From contig CAJMNR010000001.1 in the NCBI GenBank assembly GCA_905214875.1, positions 124,001 through 188,000 on the forward strand: 64,000 nucleotides of DNA. Direction: 5' to 3'. This DNA comes from an uncultured bacterium (GTDB lineage: Bacteria; Bacillota; Clostridia; Lachnospirales; Lachnospiraceae). Below are positions 8,906 to 17,635 of this stretch, piece after piece. The notes beneath the pieces were generated by a model. It worked only from the letters and a program-made list of their open reading frames with translations. It did no database searches and was not told where the DNA came from. Numbering within the stretch: the stretch's first letter is position 1; each line of letters begins with the position of its first letter. Both the position numbers and the translations under genes were made by a program.

Positions 8906-9601
8906 ATGAAAAAATTAGGTTTAGTTGGTGGTATGGGACCAGAATCAACAATTCCGTATTATCACGATATAGTATATGGCGTTCAAGAAGCATTGGGGAA
9001 ATCGCTATTTCCTGAATTGTCAATTGAAAGCGTAAATGTTTTTGAAGTTTTAAGGCTATGCGGTGAAAAGCAGTATGACGAATTAACAGAATATCTAATA
9101 GCAGCAATCAATAATTTGGCTAAAAGTGGTGCTGATTTTGCGGTATTGTCAGCAAATACACCACATATCGTATTTGATAAATTAAAAGAACAATCACCTA
9201 TTCCATTAATTAGTATTGTTGAAGCAACTTGTGAAGAAGCGAAACATAGGGGATTAAAGAAAATTGGTTTATTAGGTACAATTTTTACTATGAAAGGAGA
9301 ATTTTTTAAAACCCCTTTTGTAAAAAATGGAATCGAAGTTGCTATTCCGACAGAAAGTGAGATGGAGTTGATCAATGATAAAATTTCAACAGAGTTAGAA
9401 CTGGGAATTGTAAAAGAAGAAACATTATTATCTTTTCAGAAAGTAATTTCGAGAATGAAGGATGAGGATGGTATAGAAGCAATCGTGTTAGGTTGCACAG
9501 AACTTCCACTCTTGTTAAATGATAAAGTAAGTTCAGTTCCTTGCTTAGATACAATGCAGATACATATTAATTCTATTATAAAGACCATTTTAGATCAATA
9601 A
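8906..9601 (+). CDS. Aspartate/glutamate racemase family protein
   Basis: A 231-residue cytosolic protein. It starts MKKLGLVGGMGPESTIPYY, the PLP-independent Asp/Glu racemase signature. The second catalytic cysteine is present in VLGCTELPLL near residue 196. In family members the first acid/base residue lies in a CNT or TNT context. Here the equivalent stretch reads LSANTPH, with Ala at the position usually held by Cys or Thr. It may therefore be a one-sided racemase, another C-C or C-N lyase-like activity, or inactive. AGGAGG precedes the ATG, and a 17-base-spaced promoter lies within the preceding open frame. Family assignment is firm; substrate is not. Confidence 0.85.
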   Translation: MKKLGLVGGMGPESTIPYYHDIVYGVQEALGKSLFPELSIESVNVFEVLRLCGEKQYDELTEYLIAAINNLAKSGADFAVLSANTPHIVFDKLKEQSPIPLISIVEATCEEAKHRGLKKIGLLGTIFTMKGEFFKTPFVKNGIEVAIPTESEMELINDKISTELELGIVKEETLLSFQKVISRMKDEDGIEAIVLGCTELPLLLNDKVSSVPCLDTMQIHINSIIKTILDQ

Positions 9602-9677
9602 CCCCCAATTTGTAGGAAAATTGATATTGTTAATACTTCCAACAATGAAAAGCTTAAGCGTACAAAGAAGTATGATG

Positions 9678-9686
9678 TGATATAAT
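9678..9686 (+). promoter_or_regulatory. Extended -10 promoter of the GNAT gene
   Basis: TGATATAAT at 9678-9686 has the TGn extension of a -10 element. No good -35 is seen 17 bases upstream. Confidence 0.5.
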
Positions 9687-9723
9687 TGGAGCCATAAATA
9701 ATAATTTGAGGAGGGAATATAGA

Positions 9724-10491
9724 ATGTTGTATAAACTCAACTCGTTGCAGTATTCAGATTTATCGGATATTGCAAACACTCATGATTGTGGTTCTGTTTA
9801 CCCGCTTTCTGTTGCTGAGGGGATTCAAGAAGGAGAAATTTTTGCAAATTCAGTGAAAGGCTATGATAAAGTTCTATTTTGGACACATAGTGGTTTCGCG
9901 TATCTTTCTGGAAATGTAGATGAGTACTTTTTGGAAGATATATACGAGTTAATGGTGAATAGAACTAAAGCGAATACCAGACGTTTTCTGTTAATGACAC
10001 GAAATAAGGATATACAAGAATATTTTGAACAAAAGGACGACGTTATTATAGAAAAAAGATATTTGTTTGAATATTCAGGGGATAAAGGGGGGACAGTGCC
10101 TTTCTTACCGGTCGGCTATGAATTGAAGGAAATAGATAATCAGTTATTAAAGAGAATTTCAGGAAGGATTGTCCCCTCTCTCTTTTGGAAGGATAAAAAC
10201 GATTTTTTGGTAAAAGGAAAAGGTTATTGTATAGCTTGTGGTGATTACATTGCCTCATGGGCGTTTTCTGCCGCAGTAAGTTCTAAAGAAATAGACATCG
10301 GAATAGAGACAAGTTCAAAATATAAACAACAAGGATTGGGGATAATTGTTGCAAAAAGAATGATACAATATGTTTTTGAGCAAGGCAAAAAGCCTGTGTG
10401 GGCATGTCACTATAAAAATGTTGCTTCTGAAAAAATGGCAGAAAAACTAGGCTTTATCAAAGTAAGCGAGTGTTCTATTATAAAAAACTAA
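9724..10491 (+). CDS. GNAT-family N-acetyltransferase
   Basis: About 255 residues. I place the start at ATG 9724 because GAGGAGGG lies at 9708-9715. The frame is open to a TTG at 9706, but using that would put the ribosome binding site inside the gene. The C-terminal third is the acetyl-CoA binding part of a GNAT fold: IDIGIETSSKYKQQGLGIIV (the QxxGxG/A loop) then PVWACHYKNVASEKMAEKLG. The N-terminal half is variable, so the acyl acceptor is unknown. It may be a small-molecule or protein acetyltransferase. It appears monocistronic, with an extended -10 element just upstream. Confidence 0.8.
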   Translation: MLYKLNSLQYSDLSDIANTHDCGSVYPLSVAEGIQEGEIFANSVKGYDKVLFWTHSGFAYLSGNVDEYFLEDIYELMVNRTKANTRRFLLMTRNKDIQEYFEQKDDVIIEKRYLFEYSGDKGGTVPFLPVGYELKEIDNQLLKRISGRIVPSLFWKDKNDFLVKGKGYCIACGDYIASWAFSAAVSSKEIDIGIETSSKYKQQGLGIIVAKRMIQYVFEQGKKPVWACHYKNVASEKMAEKLGFIKVSECSIIKN

Positions 10492-10584
10492 AACACTTTT
10501 AATGCATTAGTAATATAGTGATCAAGTGATAAGATTAACACAAGAGTAGTTAGGGAAGAAAAAGAAGGAGAAACACAAAAAACA

Positions 10585-11376
10585 ATGGAATTTGGAATGC
10601 CAACACTAATTGAAAACAGTAGTTTAGAGGAAACGGTAGCCTTATGTTCAGAATTAAACCTGCAATTTGTCGAACTGAATATGAATCTGCCACAGTACCA
10701 AGTCGAAAAATTAGAAGACGTTACATATTTGAAAGAAATAGCAAGAAAAAATAATATTTACTTTACCATTCATCTGGATGAAAATCTAAATGTATGTGAT
10801 TTTAATCATGCAGTTACAAATGCCTATCTTGAGACGGTGAAACGAACGATACAGGTCGCAAAGGAATTAAAGGTGCCAGTTCTAAATATGCATATGAATC
10901 ATGGGGTTCATTTTACACTGCCAGATCGGAAAGTGCAGCTGTTTGAACAGTATTCTAAGGAATATATGGGCTCGATTGCGACTTTTCGAAAGCTATGCGA
11001 AGATACAATAGGAGAGGCTGAAATAAAGATTTGCATTGAAAATACAGACGGATTTAGGGAATATGAAAAGAATGCGATAGAATATTTGCTAAAAAGCAAG
11101 GTGTTTGCACTTACGTGGGACATTGGACACTCCAATAGCTGTCATAATATTGATGAGGCATTTATAAGAAGTCATGAGGAAAAGCTGTGCCATTTCCATA
11201 TCCATGACTCGCTAGGGGCAAAGGACCATATGACGCTTGGGACTGGGGAAGTTGATCTAGAAGGAAGAATTGCCATAGCAGAGAGACACAATTGCAGGTG
11301 TGTCTTGGAGACAAAGACAATAGAAGCATTGCGAGAATCAGTGGAATGGATAAAACATTCAATTTTTAGTGTATAA
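10585..11376 (+). CDS. Sugar phosphate isomerase/epimerase-like TIM barrel protein
   Basis: A 263-residue protein of the xylose isomerase-like TIM barrel superfamily (AP endonuclease 2 type, PF01261). The visible metal-site strands are FTIHLDENLN, LNMHMNHGVHF, KICIENTDGF, ALTWDIGHSNSCH and CHFHIHDS. The His, Glu and Asp residues in these match the divalent-metal ligands of the family. Members isomerise or epimerise sugars or inositols, and a few are endonucleases, so the substrate is open. AAGGAG is unusually far (14-15 bases) from the ATG. The next gene begins a different unit. Confidence 0.78.
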   Translation: MEFGMPTLIENSSLEETVALCSELNLQFVELNMNLPQYQVEKLEDVTYLKEIARKNNIYFTIHLDENLNVCDFNHAVTNAYLETVKRTIQVAKELKVPVLNMHMNHGVHFTLPDRKVQLFEQYSKEYMGSIATFRKLCEDTIGEAEIKICIENTDGFREYEKNAIEYLLKSKVFALTWDIGHSNSCHNIDEAFIRSHEEKLCHFHIHDSLGAKDHMTLGTGEVDLEGRIAIAERHNCRCVLETKTIEALRESVEWIKHSIFSV

Positions 11377-11468
11377 ATGGTGCCAATTTATGCAGAATTT
11401 TATAGATGAATTTTTATTGGTTATACTGTAAGTGTATGAAAAAACTACTATAATTTGAAAGATTTTTA

Positions 11469-11477
11469 TGATATAAT
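11469..11477 (+). promoter_or_regulatory. Extended -10 element before the cdaA gene cluster
   Basis: TGATATAAT with the TGn extension lies 30 bases before the ATG at 11507. The -35 is weak. It is the best promoter candidate for the 11507-15595 gene run. Confidence 0.45.
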
Positions 11478-11506
11478 AATGATTGATATTCTTGGAGGTG
11501 AAAAGA

Positions 11507-11902
11507 ATGTTGAACAATGATAAAATAAGAGTTATGACAAAACTTGCCATCTACGAAAAGAAAAGTGGCAAAGAAGATATAAAATTAAGTCAATATTATA
11601 AAAGAGATTATATTCGATTACAGATATTAAATACGATTGTGTTTTCCACAATTGGATACTTTTTGATTTTACTACTTGTTGGCATTTATCAATCCGAGTA
11701 TTTAATCGCGAAGGCTGTTAAATTAAATTATCAAACATTAGGAATGTATATTCTTGGCGTGTATATTATGGTGCTTGTGGTATCTATATTGTGTGCAATG
11801 ATTGGATATACGTTGAAATTTGAGGCCTCTAGACGTAAACTTGCAGGATATAATAAAGGATTAAAGTATCTTCGCAAAATTTATGAATCCGAAGAAAAGT
11901 AG
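11507..11902 (+). CDS. Small membrane protein, first gene of the cdaA cluster, function unknown
   Basis: 131 residues from ATG 11507, chosen because GGAGGTG lies seven bases upstream (a TTG 24 bases earlier would include that site). Residues 1-40 are charged and cytosolic. There are two membrane helices, around residues 44-68 (IVFSTIGYFLILLLVGIY) and 80-107 (LGMYILGVYIMVLVVSILCA), then a basic tail. I do not recognise a family. It is 17 bases upstream of another membrane protein and in line with cdaA, so a link to c-di-AMP signalling or envelope homeostasis is an inference from position only. Confidence 0.75.
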   Translation: MLNNDKIRVMTKLAIYEKKSGKEDIKLSQYYKRDYIRLQILNTIVFSTIGYFLILLLVGIYQSEYLIAKAVKLNYQTLGMYILGVYIMVLVVSILCAMIGYTLKFEASRRKLAGYNKGLKYLRKIYESEEK

Positions 11903-11919
11903 GGAGGACTAGGAAAAGA

Positions 11920-12996
11920 ATGACTCAATTACTTGTGTTAAAAGAGCGTATTCGAATGTTCTATCAAAAATATGAGATGTATATCGATCCAATTGTGAAA
12001 TTCATAATTGCATTCGTTGTATTTAAATTAATCAATATCCAGTTAGGATATGATGAACGATTAGGAAAGTTCTTCGTTTTATTTGGGTTAAGTGCAGTAA
12101 GCGCATTTACACCGACGACGATACTAGTGTTGTTAGCGGGAATCTATACTGTGCTTAGCATTTATGCCGTAAGCCCATTCCTTTCGATTATCGCTATAAT
12201 CATTCTGCTAATCATTTATGTATTATTTGCTAGGCTTTCGCCTAAGTTTGGATACGTAATCTTAGCAGTACCAATTTTGTATTTATTAAACTTACAATAT
12301 GTTGTTCCAATTTTATTGGGATTAATTGCAACACCAGTTACAATCGTGCCAGTTTGTAGTGGTGTAGTTATTTATTATTTCTTCTTAGATATCCAGACGG
12401 CAGCATTAGCAACAAACTCTACTGCGAACGTGGATGATATCTTAGTACTGTATAAGCAGGTAATAAACAATTTGATTAGTAATAAGATGATGATGTTAAC
12501 GTTACTTACGTTTGCAATCGTATTATTAGTCACATATATGATTCGTAATTTATCAATCGACCATGCATTTGAAATCAGTATTATTTCTGGCGGTGCATGT
12601 ACGATTTTATTATATCTTATTGGTGATTTTGTTTTAGATTCCTCTGATTTGATTCTAAAAATGATTATCGGAACAATTCTGTCTTGTATTATTGTATACA
12701 TTATTCAATTTTTCAGGCTGACATTGGAATATTCTCGAGTGGAACATGTTCAATTTGAGGATGACCATTATTACTATTACGTAAAGGCAGTGCCAAAAGT
12801 AAAAGTAACGACTCCTGAGAAGAAGCTTAAGAGATTTAGTAAGAATGTTGAAGCTGAGGATGATGAAGTATACGTAGAGCAACCGGAAGAATTTAATGAT
12901 AGTAAGTTTAGCAAAGATCAGCAGAGAATGTTAAATGAAGACATTCAATATGATTTCAGTAATTTAGATGATATCCATTTTGATAATAAAGAGTAA
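11920..12996 (+). CDS. Polytopic membrane protein upstream of cdaA, function unknown
   Basis: 358 residues. From about residue 20 to 275 there are around eight to nine hydrophobic segments (such as TTILVLLAGIYTVLSIYAVS and FLSIIAIIILLIIYVLFARL). The C-terminal cytosolic tail of about 85 residues is highly charged and acidic (VEAEDDEVYVEQPEEF). No transporter signature is evident. It starts 17 bases after the preceding gene and ends 31 bases before cdaA, so the three are likely co-transcribed. A membrane partner or effector of the c-di-AMP cyclase is possible but unproven. Confidence 0.78.
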   Translation: MTQLLVLKERIRMFYQKYEMYIDPIVKFIIAFVVFKLINIQLGYDERLGKFFVLFGLSAVSAFTPTTILVLLAGIYTVLSIYAVSPFLSIIAIIILLIIYVLFARLSPKFGYVILAVPILYLLNLQYVVPILLGLIATPVTIVPVCSGVVIYYFFLDIQTAALATNSTANVDDILVLYKQVINNLISNKMMMLTLLTFAIVLLVTYMIRNLSIDHAFEISIISGGACTILLYLIGDFVLDSSDLILKMIIGTILSCIIVYIIQFFRLTLEYSRVEHVQFEDDHYYYYVKAVPKVKVTTPEKKLKRFSKNVEAEDDEVYVEQPEEFNDSKFSKDQQRMLNEDIQYDFSNLDDIHFDNKE

Positions 12997-13027
12997 GAAA
13001 TGGATCAAATAATGCTAGGAGGAACTT

Positions 13028-13912
13028 ATGAGTGCAATAACATCTTTTATTGAAGAATCAAAAGCATGGCTTTCAATTCCCGATATAAATCCGACGGATT
13101 GGGTAGAAATTGCAATTATCGCTTTTATGATTTATCACATTATCATATGGGTAAAAGATACAAGAGCCTGGATGCTATTAAAGGGCGTTTTAGTCATTCT
13201 TGTTTTTAGTTTAATTGCATCAATTCTTAATCTTAGCGTTATTTTATGGATTTTCTCGAAGACCATCAATGTCGGTATTATTGCATTGGTAATCATATTC
13301 CAGCCAGAGCTTAGACGAGCTTTAGAACAATTAGGGCGTAAGAATATCGTCATGTCCATCATGCCATTTGATGAACAGAAAGACAAAAAGGAACGATATA
13401 GCGAAAAAACAATTACTGATCTTGTTCGTGCTACTTATGAACTTGCAAAGACAAAGACAGGGGCACTGATTGTCTGTGAGCAGGACATAATTTTAAATGA
13501 GTATGTAAGAACCGGCATTATCATGGACTCTGTGGTAAGCAGCCAGCTGCTAATCAATATATTTGAACATAATACTCCATTGCATGATGGTGCAATCATC
13601 ATACGTGGTGATCGAATCGTCGCAGCCACTTGCTATCTACCGTTAAGTGACAACCTTTTACTTAGTAAGGAACTAGGTACAAGACATCGTGCAGGTGTTG
13701 GAATCAGTGAAGTTTCAGATAGCATTACAATTATTGTTTCAGAGGAAACTGGAGCGGTATCTATCGCAGAAGGCGGCAATATCATTCGAAATATTGATGC
13801 AGATACATTAAAAGCACGTTTACAAGGTGGCGATAAGAAATCGGCTCAATCAACAAAAAAATTCAGAATATGGAAGGGTAGAAGCAAAGATGAAAAAGAA
13901 GTGGACCAATAA
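13028..13912 (+). CDS. cdaA: Diadenylate cyclase CdaA (c-di-AMP synthase)
   Basis: A 294-residue membrane enzyme that joins two ATP into cyclic di-AMP, the signal controlling potassium, osmolyte uptake and cell-wall homeostasis. Three N-terminal membrane helices (about residues 25-95) precede the DAC domain. The catalytic motifs are intact: DGA at 187-189 (TPLHDGAIII) and RHR at 219-221 (GTRHRAGVG). The ribosome binding site AGGAGG is strong. The gene overlaps the start of cdaR by 23 bases, the standard cdaA-cdaR pairing. The usual third partner glmM is not next in line; an HPr-like gene follows instead. Confidence 0.96.
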   Translation: MSAITSFIEESKAWLSIPDINPTDWVEIAIIAFMIYHIIIWVKDTRAWMLLKGVLVILVFSLIASILNLSVILWIFSKTINVGIIALVIIFQPELRRALEQLGRKNIVMSIMPFDEQKDKKERYSEKTITDLVRATYELAKTKTGALIVCEQDIILNEYVRTGIIMDSVVSSQLLINIFEHNTPLHDGAIIIRGDRIVAATCYLPLSDNLLLSKELGTRHRAGVGISEVSDSITIIVSEETGAVSIAEGGNIIRNIDADTLKARLQGGDKKSAQSTKKFRIWKGRSKDEKEVDQ

Positions 13913-15275
13913 TCTTGGAATCAAAATTTTGTCCGTAGCGATTGCTTTCCTATTATGGGTTGTCATTATAAATATTGAAGATCCAACAACATCGAGAACA
14001 TTTCGTGTAAAGGTTGAAATTCAAAACGATGAGATTGTGGCATCCAGTCACAAGGTTTATAAGATTACCGAAGGTGAATTTGTTGATGTTACAGTAAAGG
14101 GAAATAAGAGTTATATTGATTCGTTGACTGATAAGGATATTACAGCTACGGCAGATTTTAGATATTTATCTAATTATGGAAGTGTTCCAATTACTGCAAA
14201 GTGTACCAAATATACTACAACAAAGTATACAGTTGAACTGGGGAGTGTTGATCATGTCCTTGTTGAGCTGGAAGCTGAAGATGAAGCGAAATTCATTGTA
14301 CGATTTAATATTGTTGCTGAGCCACCTACGGGATATTATGTTGATACAAATCTGATTACATCTAATCCGACGAAGATTACTGTAAAAGGTGGAGAGAGTA
14401 TTATTAAGAGCATTTCAGCAGTTGAAGTAGATGTGGATGCAAGTAAACATACATCTGATTTTACAGATAAACTGGTACCAAAAGTTTATGATAGTTCGGG
14501 AAATCAGATTGATTCAGCCAATATTGAGTGTAGTGTTTCAGAAGTAACTGTAAATGTAACAGTATTACAGACTAAGAAGCTTCCTGTTAATGTAACGATA
14601 ACTGGAGAGCCTGCAAATGGATATAAAGCAGAAGCCGCTGTTTATGACCCAACAGAAATTGTGGTTGCAGGTGATAAAAATGATTTAATGCAAATCAATA
14701 GTGTTGAGCTTACTGTACCAGTAGACGGAGCAACTAGTTCTGTGGAACATGCAGTGGACTTGATAAAAGATGGCATACTTCCTGATAATATCTATATAGA
14801 CAGTGAGAAGACCAATGTAGCAATCGAAGTGCCAGTTGTCCCGTTGGAGAGTAAAGAGATTACGTTTAATCCAACCGACATAGGTGTTAAGATGCCATCA
14901 GGTGCAGGAACATATAGCTTTGAAAATCCGGAACAGGAATTCAAAGTAAAAGTATATGCGGTGAAAGATGATTTAGATAAAGTTTCGATTGATACATTAA
15001 AACCAACGATTGATTTATCGGATAAGAAGTATGGAACATATAATGTAGAGATAAAGTTTAGCGACTATTATCTGGTTGAGCCTGTTGGAGATATTAAGGT
15101 CAAAGTTACATTAGCAGAACCTGTTAGTACGGATGACCAAGGTGGAACTGCAAATCCACAGACACCAGCACCAACTACAAGTACGCCGGAACCTACAAAG
15201 GCACCGACGACTACACCAGAACGAACAGAGCCTGCAAAGTCGGCAACGCCAGAGGAAGCGGTTACAACGGATTAA
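13890..15275 (+). CDS. cdaR: CdaR / YbbR-domain regulator of CdaA
   Basis: 461 residues from ATG 13890, inside the end of cdaA. The frame is open upstream to 13827, but that start lies deep in cdaA without a ribosome binding site. One N-terminal membrane helix (LGIKILSVAIAFLLWVVIIN) is followed by about four extracytoplasmic YbbR repeats, each with a phrase like PTKITVKGGESIIKSISAVE or PTEIVVAGDKNDLMQINSVE. The C-terminus is a low-complexity Pro/Thr-rich tail of about 45 residues, probably a wall-spanning linker. CdaR is known to modulate CdaA activity. The translational overlap suggests coupling. Confidence 0.93.
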   Translation: MKKKWTNNLGIKILSVAIAFLLWVVIINIEDPTTSRTFRVKVEIQNDEIVASSHKVYKITEGEFVDVTVKGNKSYIDSLTDKDITATADFRYLSNYGSVPITAKCTKYTTTKYTVELGSVDHVLVELEAEDEAKFIVRFNIVAEPPTGYYVDTNLITSNPTKITVKGGESIIKSISAVEVDVDASKHTSDFTDKLVPKVYDSSGNQIDSANIECSVSEVTVNVTVLQTKKLPVNVTITGEPANGYKAEAAVYDPTEIVVAGDKNDLMQINSVELTVPVDGATSSVEHAVDLIKDGILPDNIYIDSEKTNVAIEVPVVPLESKEITFNPTDIGVKMPSGAGTYSFENPEQEFKVKVYAVKDDLDKVSIDTLKPTIDLSDKKYGTYNVEIKFSDYYLVEPVGDIKVKVTLAEPVSTDDQGGTANPQTPAPTTSTPEPTKAPTTTPERTEPAKSATPEEAVTTD

Positions 15276-15325
15276 GGCTCTCTTATATAAAAATAACCAA
15301 AGGCGGTTCATAAGGAGGGACTTCT

Positions 15326-15595
15326 ATGATTTCGAAGAAGGTTAAAATAAGTAATCCGAATGGATTACATTTAAAACCTGCAGGATATCTATGTAATGCG
15401 GCACTAGCGTATCAGTGCAATATTACGATTCATATCAGAGACAAATATGTGAATGCCAAAAGCGTCATTGGTGTATTGAGCGCATGCGTAAAATATGGAG
15501 AAGAAATCGAACTCATTTGTGATGGTGAGGATGAAGAAACAGCAGTAGAAAATCTTGCTCTTTGTATTCAAAGAGGTCTTGGAGAACAGCTATAG
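15326..15595 (+). CDS. HPr-like phosphocarrier protein
   Basis: An 89-residue HPr fold protein. The active-site histidine is present in NPNGLHLKPAG, but the usual GLHARPA has become GLHLKPA, so the conserved arginine two residues after the histidine is lysine. The regulatory serine region is kept (AKSVIGVLSACV), so HPr kinase could still act. No enzyme I or sugar permease is nearby. It lies 50 bases after cdaR with its own AAGGAGGG and ends the cdaA cluster before a strong terminator. It may be a Crh-like regulatory homologue rather than the main transport HPr. Confidence 0.88.
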   Translation: MISKKVKISNPNGLHLKPAGYLCNAALAYQCNITIHIRDKYVNAKSVIGVLSACVKYGEEIELICDGEDEETAVENLALCIQRGLGEQL

Positions 15596-15607
15596 ATTAA
15601 GATGGAG

Positions 15608-15652
15608 GAGTGTCAGAACAAAAGGAAACAATTGTTCTGACACTCTTTGTTT
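15608..15652 (+). terminator. Terminator of the cdaA cluster
   Basis: The perfect 14-base arms GAGTGTCAGAACAA/TTGTTCTGACACTC are followed by TTTGTTT. Confidence 0.94.
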
Positions 15653-15668
15653 ATGTCCAAAAATGGAG

Positions 15669-15697
15669 TTGATAAAGATTGATGAAAATGGTATAAT
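15669..15697 (+). promoter_or_regulatory. Promoter of leuA
   Basis: TTGATA at 15669-15674 and TATAAT at 15692-15697 with a 17-base spacer give a leader of about 160 bases. I searched that leader for a T-box (TGGTACCGCG) and for a leucine-rich leader peptide and found neither. Confidence 0.75.
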
Positions 15698-15866
15698 TTA
15701 CTACATTAAAGCTGTTAAATAGTAAAGGATGATCAGGATGGGGCTAGAGTAGACAATACAAAGTTGTTTATAATAAAAAAATATAGTGTGATTTATCGAC
15801 TCCAGAGCTAATATATTATTCATAGAAGTGTGACAACTATTAACGTGATAATATGGAGGAGATACA

Positions 15867-17537
15867 ATGTTAAATTTTAAAAGATATAAAAGAGTTCCAG
15901 TAGTACATATGCCAGAAAGAGAATGGCCAAATAAAGAGATTGAGAAAGCACCAACTTGGTGTAGTGTTGATTTAAGAGATGGTAACCAGGCGTTAATTGA
16001 GCCGATGGTCGTAGAAGAAAAAATAGAGTTCTTTAATTTCCTTGTAAAATTAGGATTTAAGGAAATCGAGATTGGATTCCCAAGTGCATCCCAGATTGAA
16101 TATGATTTCTTAAGACAATTAGTAGATCGCAATTTAATCCCTGATGACGTCGTTGTACAAGTTCTAGTGCAGTGCAGAGAGCATTTGATTAAACGTACGT
16201 TTGAAGCCATTGAGGGCGTAAAAAAGGCAATTGTACATATTTATAATTCTACTTCTACATTACAACGTGACGTTGTTTTTGGAAAAGAAAAAGAAGAGAT
16301 CAAGCAAATCGCAATTGATGGAACTGAGATGGTCAAGAAGTATGTAGAAGATTTTCCGGGGGAAGTCATTCTTGAATATTCACCAGAAAGCTTTACAGGA
16401 ACAGAATTAGATTATGCATTAGAAGTATGTGAGGCAGTGTTGGATACTTGGGGTGCAAGCAAAGAAAAACCGGTAATCATCAATCTTCCTGCAACGGTAG
16501 AGATGAACACACCTAACGTTTACGCAGATCAGATTGAATGGATGAGCAAGAACTTTAAGAATCGTGAAGCTGTTATTTTAAGCGTACATCCACATAACGA
16601 CCGTGGTACAGCAGTAGCAGCTGCAGAGTTAGCGTTATTAGCAGGATGTGACCGTATCGAAGGTACGTTATTTGGTAATGGTGAACGTACTGGTAATGTA
16701 GATATTTTAAATATCGCATATAATATGTTTTCTCAAGGAATCGATCCAGAGCTTAACATTGAGAATGTAAATGAAATTATCGAGATATTTGAGCGATGCA
16801 ATAAGATGCCAATTGATGCACGTCATCCATATGCAGGTAAATTAGTATTTACTGCATTTTCAGGATCTCACCAAGATGCAATCAATAAAGGTATTCATGC
16901 AATGGCGGAACGTGGCGGGGAGTATTGGGAAGTACCATATCTTCCTATTGATCCAAGTGATGTTGGAAGACAGTATGAACCAATCGTACGTATTAACAGC
17001 CAGTCAGGAAAAGGCGGCGTTGCTTTTATTATGGATTCTTGCTTTGGATTTAAGCTTCCAAAAGGGATGCACAAAGAGTTTGCGGATGTCATTCAGCCAA
17101 TCGCAGAGAAACAAGGGGAAGTTGCACCAGAACAGATTATGTCTGTATTTAAAGAGTGTTATCTTGATGCAAAAGAACCACTTCACTTTAGAAAATGTAT
17201 CGTAGAAGATACGTCAGATACAGAATCTGAATTTGATACGACAGTACGTATCCTTTATACTGATAATGGCGTTGAAAAGCGCTTAGAGGCAAGCGGTAAT
17301 GGACCAATTGATGCAGTACAGCGTGGATTACAAAGCGAGCTTGGTATAAAGTTAAAAGTATTAGATTATAATGAACATGCACTTCGTTCTGGTTCAAATG
17401 CGCAGGCAGCTGCATACATCCATATGATGGACATGGAAAGCAGAAAAGTGACATACGGAGTCGGTGTAAGTTCTAATATTACAAGAGCCTCAATTCGAGC
17501 AATTTTTAGTGCAGTTAACCGTTTGAGCAATAAATAG
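15867..17537 (+). CDS. leuA: 2-isopropylmalate synthase (long form)
   Basis: A 556-residue enzyme condensing acetyl-CoA with 2-ketoisovalerate, the first committed step of leucine synthesis. The TIM barrel begins CSVDLRDGNQALIEPM, and the metal/catalytic motif is SVHPHNDRGTAVAAAE. The C-terminal third carries the LeuA allosteric (leucine-binding) domain, ending VGVSSNITRASIRAIF. The length and the MPEREWPNK-type N-terminus fit the longer LeuA form found in actinobacteria and many clostridia. The other leu genes are not adjacent. GGAGGAG precedes the ATG. Confidence 0.95.
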   Translation: MLNFKRYKRVPVVHMPEREWPNKEIEKAPTWCSVDLRDGNQALIEPMVVEEKIEFFNFLVKLGFKEIEIGFPSASQIEYDFLRQLVDRNLIPDDVVVQVLVQCREHLIKRTFEAIEGVKKAIVHIYNSTSTLQRDVVFGKEKEEIKQIAIDGTEMVKKYVEDFPGEVILEYSPESFTGTELDYALEVCEAVLDTWGASKEKPVIINLPATVEMNTPNVYADQIEWMSKNFKNREAVILSVHPHNDRGTAVAAAELALLAGCDRIEGTLFGNGERTGNVDILNIAYNMFSQGIDPELNIENVNEIIEIFERCNKMPIDARHPYAGKLVFTAFSGSHQDAINKGIHAMAERGGEYWEVPYLPIDPSDVGRQYEPIVRINSQSGKGGVAFIMDSCFGFKLPKGMHKEFADVIQPIAEKQGEVAPEQIMSVFKECYLDAKEPLHFRKCIVEDTSDTESEFDTTVRILYTDNGVEKRLEASGNGPIDAVQRGLQSELGIKLKVLDYNEHALRSGSNAQAAAYIHMMDMESRKVTYGVGVSSNITRASIRAIFSAVNRLSNK

Positions 17538-17546
17538 TGTCATTTG

Positions 17547-17584
17547 AGCATCCTAGTACCAAAAAATACTAGGATGCTTGTTTT
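17547..17584 (+). terminator. Terminator of leuA
   Basis: The perfect 12-base arms AGCATCCTAGTA/TACTAGGATGCT are followed by TGTTTT. The T-tract overlaps the -35 of the next promoter. Confidence 0.92.
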
Positions 17585-17606
17585 ATATAAAGTGTTTTGT
17601 TATAAT
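17578..17606 (+). promoter_or_regulatory. Promoter of the Panacea-domain gene
   Basis: TTGTTT at 17578-17583 and TATAAT at 17601-17606 with a 17-base spacer, immediately following the leuA terminator hairpin. Confidence 0.7.
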
Positions 17607-17635
17607 ATCGGTGTACGGAAAGCGAGGAGGTTGTT

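Noticed and set aside
15697..15866. leuA leader as a leucine T-box or peptide attenuator
   Set aside because: No TGGTACCGCG-like T-box motif, no terminator before the gene, and the only short frame has a single Leu codon.
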